Source: Rhizophagus irregularis (Eukaryota; Glomeromycota; Glomeromycetes; Glomerales; Glomeraceae). From it: 64,000 nucleotides of DNA. The translations under genes were made by a program, and so were the position numbers. Position 1 is the first letter of the stretch. Each line of letters opens with the position of its first letter. Shown here one piece after another: positions 58,572 through 64,000 of the stretch. The stretch covers positions 4,402,001-4,466,000 of the forward strand of contig NC_089432.1 of the NCBI RefSeq assembly GCF_026210795.1, written 5' to 3'. Below the pieces are notes generated by a model that saw only the letters and a program-made list of their open reading frames with translations, ran no database searches and was not told the origin of the DNA.

Positions 58572-60689
58572 GTCATAGCATTTGTACGCCTAAGATAATG
58601 TTTGGCAGCAGTATTGTGATCCCTTATGTCTTTAATGACATTTTCCTCTCATTGAGTCGATCACGTGCTTTGATCTCGTCAATATGATATTCATTTAGAC
58701 CTAGCATATATGCATCTCTCAAGGATAGTCAAATTGTAGTATCCTGTAATAGTGATACGGCATCAATATATTTGGATGCACCTTTGCCATAGTGTTCATC
58801 GATGAGGTTTTCAATGTACCAATCCCTATAAGAGTTTTCTGATGTGTCGTCCCTGCCATTATCGGCTGAAGAGTTATCCTCTTCATCTGAGTCCTAATTT
58901 GTGGTATTATTTCTTGATGTAAGAAGAGTATGAGAAGGAAAAAACCTATCCTTAGCTAGGTGTAAAAGAGCGCGATTCTGATCATATGGAAAATGAAACA
59001 AGAGAATGGTTGGGTAACGTCCAAATAATCCCATATTAAATTTCAAATGCAGGATACATGTATGTATCTTTTGGTGTGAATAAAAAAGGAACTTCCTTTG
59101 ATTCACAAGGCTAATCTTATGCCAAAGTTTGAGAGCTGACCCAGAGTTAGGTTTATTATTATTGAAGATACGTTGACAAGATCTATCAAAACGAGTTTTT
59201 TATCTTGCAGCTGTTCGTGGATTAGAACTTGGTGATTTAGTGAAATTCTCATATATCTTGGTATACATAGGACCAATGGCCTTATTAGGGGGTGAGATTA
59301 TTGAGTTAAGGTCATGTGCTTCGTAACGCATTGTATAAGATATGCCTAATTGATTTGAAAAATCTTTTGCCTCGAGTTATTATTATATTTTTCATAAGTA
59401 ATATTAGCGTGAAAGCTTTTATGATGAGTGATTTTGTTCGAAGGTATTGATATAGCCTTTTCCCTCAAAGGTGAATTTGTGTCTTGAGCGATGAGCGAAT
59501 GGTGTAGGCAACAGGCGTGTCTATTAAAATTTTTAACAAAAGGACACGGTATGTGGCATGGTGTTGTCTTTTGATGAGAAAACTTCCTTGTAGTTGGATT
59601 ATTGCAAGCTACATAGATACCAAAGTGAAATCTGTATCGTTTGTAAAAGAAGTTAAAAAAAGTTTTGGTGATATTATTACTGCACGTGATTTTTCTTTCA
59701 TGTGATGCTATCAGGTTGATTCTATCCAATAACTTGAGTCGTATCATGTTAAAAAATTTGTTCTGAATACGCTGAGAAATAACTCATTGATGTAAAAAAA
59801 AGTGCGTGAGGCATTTTGATATTTGAAATCGATGATTAGGTAATTTACTTGTGGAATGATACCGAATTAGGATTGATGGCATATGATGATCGTTTGTGTA
59901 TATTTTAAGATAAATTTCATTGGTGTCAGGTATTTGATCAACAACCTCAAAAAAGAAACTTTTGGAACGCCTAAATTTGTAGATCTTGTTATAATCTGCT
60001 TTAGATGCAGCGGTCATGTGAAACTTTTTGAAGGAGACCAAGAAAGAAAAGGTTGAAAGTATTGGTGGAGGTAAAGGAGCTTTGACTATGGTAGTTGGAA
60101 GTTACGTTATCCTGTGGTTTAATATTTGTCCCTAAAACATTATCTTTAGCAAGTCCGCCTTCAGGAATATTTCTTCTGCTATCGGAGTGTCTGTCCAACT
60201 GCGGATAAAGCTTCAGAGGTTCATATGAGGCCAAGGAAAAGTTGGTTTTCTTGTTGTTTGAAGATGACATAGTCCCTTAGTATTGGGATAAAATAAGAAC
60301 TAAAACCTCGCCCTATAAAAAATATGTATATGGAAAGGATACATTTTGTATACATTTTATGTACGTTTCTATAAATTCTGTATACAAATTCCGTATATTT
60401 AATAAGTAATTCATTTTTAAAAAACTAATGTATAAGAAATGTATACGGAAAAAATTAATCATACGGAATGTATACGGAATTTTTAAACTTAATATTTTTA
60501 GAAGATAATTTTACAAAAATTCCGTATCATAACACGAGATTACATGATTGTTTATTGTTTTGTTATGATACGTTTTTTGTTTTTTATATAAACCCTTACT
60601 TTATCTTCCGATCTTCCTTTCTGTCTTTCCTTTCCTTTCTCTTTCTCTTGTCTTATTTTTGTTATTTTTTCTAAATTTTTCTTCTTTCT

Positions 60690-61000
60690 TCATCACCCCC
60701 TTTAAAAATAATTTTTTTTTTCGTACCTCACTTTAAAAAAATTTTTTTTTCGTCACTCTCCTTTGAAAAAAAAATTTTTTTTCATCACTCCCTTAAAAAA
60801 AAATTTTTTCTTTTATTTTCACTCTTCTTTTTTTTTAAAAAAAATTTCTTCTTTCTATTTCTATTTCCTCTTTATAAAAAAATTTTTATTTTTCTAACTT
60901 TGACGTCCTCCCTTTAAAAAAAAAATTTTTTTAACTCTCCTAACTTCGTTACCCCTCTTTTTAAAAAAATATTTTTTTTGATTTTATTTATATTTATTCC
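60690..61000. repeat. Minisatellite of A8T8 palindromic tracts
   Basis: About seven units of roughly 35-50 bp, each TCACTCYCCTTT + A(6-9) + T(6-9) + TC, follow one another. Each unit forms an A/T foldback. Lies inside the CCCTATAAAA element. Confidence 0.65.
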
Positions 61001-61049
61001 TTTTTTTATTTCATAGGCCAGCAGATTTTTTTTTGTGAGAATATTCAGT

Positions 61050-61330
61050 TTCTTTTTTTTTTTTTGTAGATCAGTTTGGGAGTCCTTTTCTTTTTGTAGG
61101 TTGTTTCAGTTTTGTTGCTTCAGAGTCTTCTTTTTTTGTAGGTCAGTTTTGGATTTATTTTGTTGTTTTGGTTTCTTTTTCATTAGACGCCTCATAATTC
61201 TTTTCTTTTATGTAGGTCAGACATTCTGGAGTTCTCTTTCTTTTTTTGTAGGAATGCTGACCTTTGGTGACTTGGATGATTGCAGATGGGGGTTTTGTTT
61301 CCAATCTTTTTTTTTGTTCTTTTAGGTTGT
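61050..61330 (+). repeat. Array of splice-acceptor-like TTTTTGTAGGTCAG units
   Basis: At least five times the plus strand shows a T-rich run followed by TGTAG and usually GTCAGT or GTTGTTT (near 61065, 61097, 61139, 61212, 61250), spaced 30-75 bp. A sixth, TTCTTTTAGGTTGTTT, is near 61318. Each resembles a 3' splice site. The 96-aa F/S-rich frame across it is a by-product of the repeat. Confidence 0.5.
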
Positions 61331-61720
61331 TTGACTCCAAATGAACCTGAACTTATAGATAATTTAGGTTGCAATAGGTGGTTTTAATAAAGAGGGAATT
61401 TTCATAATGTATTTGTACTTTATTAAATTAAATAAAAAATAAAAAATAAACAAAGTGAAATTAGATTTATGTAAATACAATTATAGTAAACTGTAATACA
61501 AATAGTAAATTCAGTGACCAAATCGTATAAATTTCGTGATAAAATCAGATCAAATCATGTAAATTCCATATAAATCCCGTGCAAATTCCGTATCCAAACC
61601 ATATTTTTGGTAATACGGAATTGTGCATTTTTCCGTATCCTATTATGATACGTTATTTCTAAGGAAAAAAAATCGTATAAAAACTTTATAAAAAACGTAT
61701 CCAATTTTTTTATAGGGTCG

Positions 61721-62240
61721 TATAATGATCGAGGCGCCTAACAAGGCCTCGTTCCCCTTAGGGTTTTCGTAGAAAACTATATAAAAATAACCAAGTGCAA
61801 ATTACTGCAGAAAACTAACAAAATAAAAAAGGGGGAAAGAGTTTTTTTTTTGTGTTTGAACCCAGTTTTTCTTTTAAACTATTTCTATTTGTACACACCC
61901 GTGTGTAAACACTGATCACGTGATTATTGTCATTTTTCGGTTAACAAATTTCCATGTTTGGAAATTTGTGTAACTTATTTTCATTTTTGCTGAGAAGCAA
62001 AATTGCCTTTTTGGATTGTGTAACGTTACTCTGATTCCCAAAATGGAAATTATAGTAATTTTTGGCTGGAATTATAAAATTTGGCCGAAATTATGGTGCG
62101 TGACATATAATATATGACAAATAAGGTTTTTTTACCGAAAAAAATTTTAAGTCCCTAGAATAAATAGTAAAAATGGAAACTATAGGGATGTGACATGGTG
62201 ACAAATTAATGTGTTTCGCATACTAGTGTACATTAAGAAA
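61721..62240. other. Right part of the 5.2-kb insertion
   Basis: The first ~80 bp read GATCGAGGCGCCTAACAAGG and may be the upstream region of the minus-strand gene relic. From 61890 to 62110 the sequence (TTCCATGTTTGGAAATTTGTG, ATCACGTGATT, AAATTTGGCCGAAATTA) resembles the centre of the inner MITE at 57940-58150. It is probably another element fragment. No gene. Confidence 0.45.
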
Positions 62241-62470
62241 TTATCTTTCTTTTAATAACTAATTTAAATAACAATGTAAAATTAAAAAATCAAAATATAA
62301 ATGTTTTTTATTCATACCATAGTAAAATAAATTAATAAGTAAAAAAAAAGGTCATGATGTATAAGAATGATTATAAAATTAGGTACTAATCTAACGTTTT
62401 TAAAGCATTATCATCATGTTTACAATCTTAAAATAATAATGATATTTTTAACGAATTTTTTATGAATTAT

Positions 62471-64000
62471 TTATTTTATATTTTTTTGAAGTATTTCTAA
62501 TCTACCTTTTGCTTCTTTATTTCCTTGTTTGGCAGATTTTTCATACCAATGAATTGCTTTGTCTATATCTATTATTGTAATTCCCTCTCCAAGTTCATAT
62601 ATAGTACCAAGATTATATTGTGCTACCATTTCTCCTAGATTTGCAGCATTTTGATATAATTCAAATGCTCTTTGCTTATCAATTTTAGTTCCAATACCAT
62701 AATTATAACAATATCCTAACAGAGTTATTCCACCTAAATCTCCTCCTTCAGCTGATTTCTTAGACAATTCAAAAGCTTTATTATAATCTTTTTCAACACT
62801 ACTTTCAGCTATATAACAATAACTAAGATTACGCATAGCTATTATATTTCCATTATCTGCAGCTTTTTCATACCAATAAATAGCCTTTTTAAGTCTTTGC
62901 TAATACCTATTCCATATTCATAACAATAATAACCAATACCTAATTGTCCACGTGCAAAATTTTTATTAGCCACTTTTTCAAAGTATTCAAAAACTAATTT
63001 TTCGTTTTTTGTAGTTCCAGTTCCATATAGATAACAATGGCCAACAAAATATTGTGCTAATATATGATTTTGATTTGATGCATTAATAAATAAATTGAAA
63101 GATTTTTTATGATCTTCACTTGTTGCAATTCCATAACGATTAAAATATCCAAATAAAAAAATTGAATTTGGACTATTTTGATTATTTGATAACCAATTAT
63201 AAATTTCTTCTGAATTAGTATTATAATTACTATTAAGATATTCGATAAATTGCCTTTTTATTAATTTCCAAGCAGTTCCTTTGTTTGATAATTTGTAAAT
63301 AAAATCACTTATTTCATCAATTAATCTGTTAAAATCTTTTTCAGTTGTAAGATTCTTTTGTTTACTTAAAACTACCATAGAATCAATTTCTTTTGTATTC
63401 ATTTTATTAAAATCTTGAATAAGTTGAGATAAATCTCCTTGTGATTCTGAATTATTAGTATTTGAAGCATCATTGATTTCTTGTTCACCTGACAATTGAA
63501 AATTTTCTGTAATTGCATCTGTTTTTGTAATCATTTCTTTTAAACAATCAACTACTTGATATATATTCGGACGATTATCTGGTTCACCATCCCAGCACTC
63601 TAAATAATAAATGTAATTTAAGATTAGGAAAAATAACATTTAAGTAATTACATTTAAAATTTACTTACTAGTATAAATTTTTACATAATTTTCGGGTGTA
63701 TCAGGAACAATTGTTTCTCTAAGACCTTGTAAAATCTCTAAAGCTAAACCGACATCATATCCTTCACCTTCAACATAAAAAGGAGGTAGACCATTGGATA
63801 TTTCCCATAACAGTACGCCAACACTGTAAACATCGCTTTTTTCATTTAATGAGTAAATTTGGGATGTTTGATTATTATTATTTCTTCGTCTATTAAAAAT
63901 TTTTGGATCAACATAAGGTACCATTCCAAATATTTTGGATTGAATATTTGATGACGCTCCAATTCTTTTTGATAATCCAAAATCCGCCAATTTGATCGTA
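62471..64000 (-). CDS. TKL kinase-Sel1 repeat protein K8, cut by right edge, one frameshift
   Basis: Two exons are visible on the minus strand: the 3' part of exon 4 (64000-63669) and exon 5 (63599-62471). Exon 4 has [14 protein letters not shown] and [14 protein letters not shown] as in K7; the glycine loop, lysine and HRDL lie outside. The linker [18 protein letters not shown] is shared with K7. The Sel1 region runs about 3.5 repeats to KDLKR near 62890, where a run of A is one shorter than in paralogues. The frame shifts there, and the rest continues as ORF 62836-62471 (RNLSYCYIAESSVEKDYNKA). Total exon length is one base short of a multiple of three relative to K7. So either the gene is broken within Sel1 repeat 4 or this is a homopolymer sequence error. 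Confidence 0.85.

Larger units (their letters stand above)
57430..60270 (-). pseudogene. Old element-like gene relic, family unknown
   Basis: Minus-strand coding pieces follow one another from an ATG at 60270: MSSSNNKKTNFSLASYEPLK; FRRSKSFFFEVVDQIPDTNE with YLKIYTNDHHMPSIL; then FHFGIYVACNNPTTRKF and HACCLHHSLIAQDTNS, a His/Cys-rich piece. Further pieces are SPPNKAIGPMYTKIYENFTK, LKLWHKISLVNQRKFLF, NSYRDWYIENLIDEHYGKGA, and KDIRDHNTAAKHYLRRTNAM, then FFTRMNDTFHERMDKIRKF and KYRDEHYPFKPYHAII. Stops and shifts occur about every 100 codons. Two nested MITEs interrupt it at 57826-58571; removing them joins RRTNAM to TFFTRM in frame. The family is not recognised; repeated-element origin is likely because it lies wholly inside the 5.2-kb insertion. 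Confidence 0.5.
60311..61717. mobile_element. 1.4-kb element with CCCTATAAAA ends and TCG duplication
   Basis: Left end CCCTATAAAAAATATGTATA; right end read inward CCCTATAAAAAAATTGGATA. The flanking triplet TCG is duplicated at 60308-60310 and 61718-61720. Subterminal regions contain many CCGTAT/ATACGG copies on both strands, as in binding-site arrays. A 3-bp duplication suggests a Harbinger- or CACTA-like superfamily, but the duplicated triplet is not TWA and the ends are not CACTA. The longest internal ORF is a low-complexity F/S-rich one. A lone matching end (TTTTTTATAGGG) occurs at 31283-31294. Confidence 0.7.

Noticed and set aside
61035-61325. Plus-strand 96-codon Phe/Ser-rich ORF
   Set aside because: Its composition comes from T-rich repeat units inside the CCCTATAAAA element; no protein features.
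1-64000. tRNA or rRNA genes
   Set aside because: Reading for T-arm-like GGTTCGAAYCC sequences and rRNA-like GC-rich conserved stretches gave nothing credible; a covariance-model scan would be decisive.

Overview
The window looks like nuclear DNA of an arbuscular mycorrhizal fungus of the Rhizophagus/Glomeromycotina type. It is very AT-rich, with small GT-AG introns of about 60-110 bp. Its gene families are ones known to be massively expanded in that group: tyrosine-kinase-like (TKL) kinases fused to Sel1 repeats, BTB-BACK-TLDc proteins, and a Crinkler-like nuclease-kinase. Transposable-element debris is dense: Helitron, tyrosine recombinase, Tc1/mariner, LINE and many MITEs. The organism is inferred from family content; no rRNA or tRNA was found to confirm it.

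The backbone is a dispersed array of one kinase-Sel1 family, called K1-K8 here. K1 (minus, cut by the left edge), K2 (plus, 6607-9418, broken), K3 (plus, 10147-11284, kinase domain lost), K4 (plus, 13440-15555, intact), K5 (minus, 22025-24332, intact), K6 (minus, 25823-28083, intact), K7 (minus, 53388-55640, intact) and K8 (minus, cut by the right edge, one frameshift). A further shredded copy lies at 1715-2041. Complete members share five exons with intron phases 0, 1, 0, 1: an N-terminal WIEEAI-type segment, a TKL kinase domain, a linker, then 5-8 Sel1 repeats. Five members keep the same upstream block with a doubled TACTGCGG motif. The family is seen being remodelled: a hAT MITE, a nonsense codon and loss of DFG in K2; precise loss of the whole kinase domain in K3; homogenised 108-bp Sel1 repeats in K4.

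Between the kinase blocks: a BTB-BACK-TLDc gene (17.7-19.2 kb); a decayed cassette at 30.5-35.7 kb with zinc-knuckle/zinc-ribbon protein remnants and a thymidylate-kinase-like P-loop protein hit by two transposons 6 bp apart; a dead Tc1/mariner transposase (35.9-36.7 kb); a multi-exon Crinkler-like PD-(D/E)xK-plus-kinase gene (37.6-39.6 kb); and a Helitron RepHel gene (42.4-48.5 kb, minus) split by an intron-bearing tyrosine-recombinase gene of Crypton type (43.4-45.0 kb, plus).

From 49 to 52.5 kb lie a LINE fragment and inverted-repeat elements. From 57.0 to 62.2 kb a block of about 5.2 kb, absent from the equivalent flank of K7, separates K8 from its duplicated 3' flank. It holds an old minus-strand gene relic carrying two nested hAT-like MITEs, and a 1.4-kb element with CCCTATAAAA ends and a TCG target duplication.

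Functionally, the intact host genes point to signalling (TKL-Sel1), ubiquitin-adaptor/oxidation-type functions (BTB-TLDc) and a nuclease-kinase effector. The rest is mobile DNA at various stages of decay.
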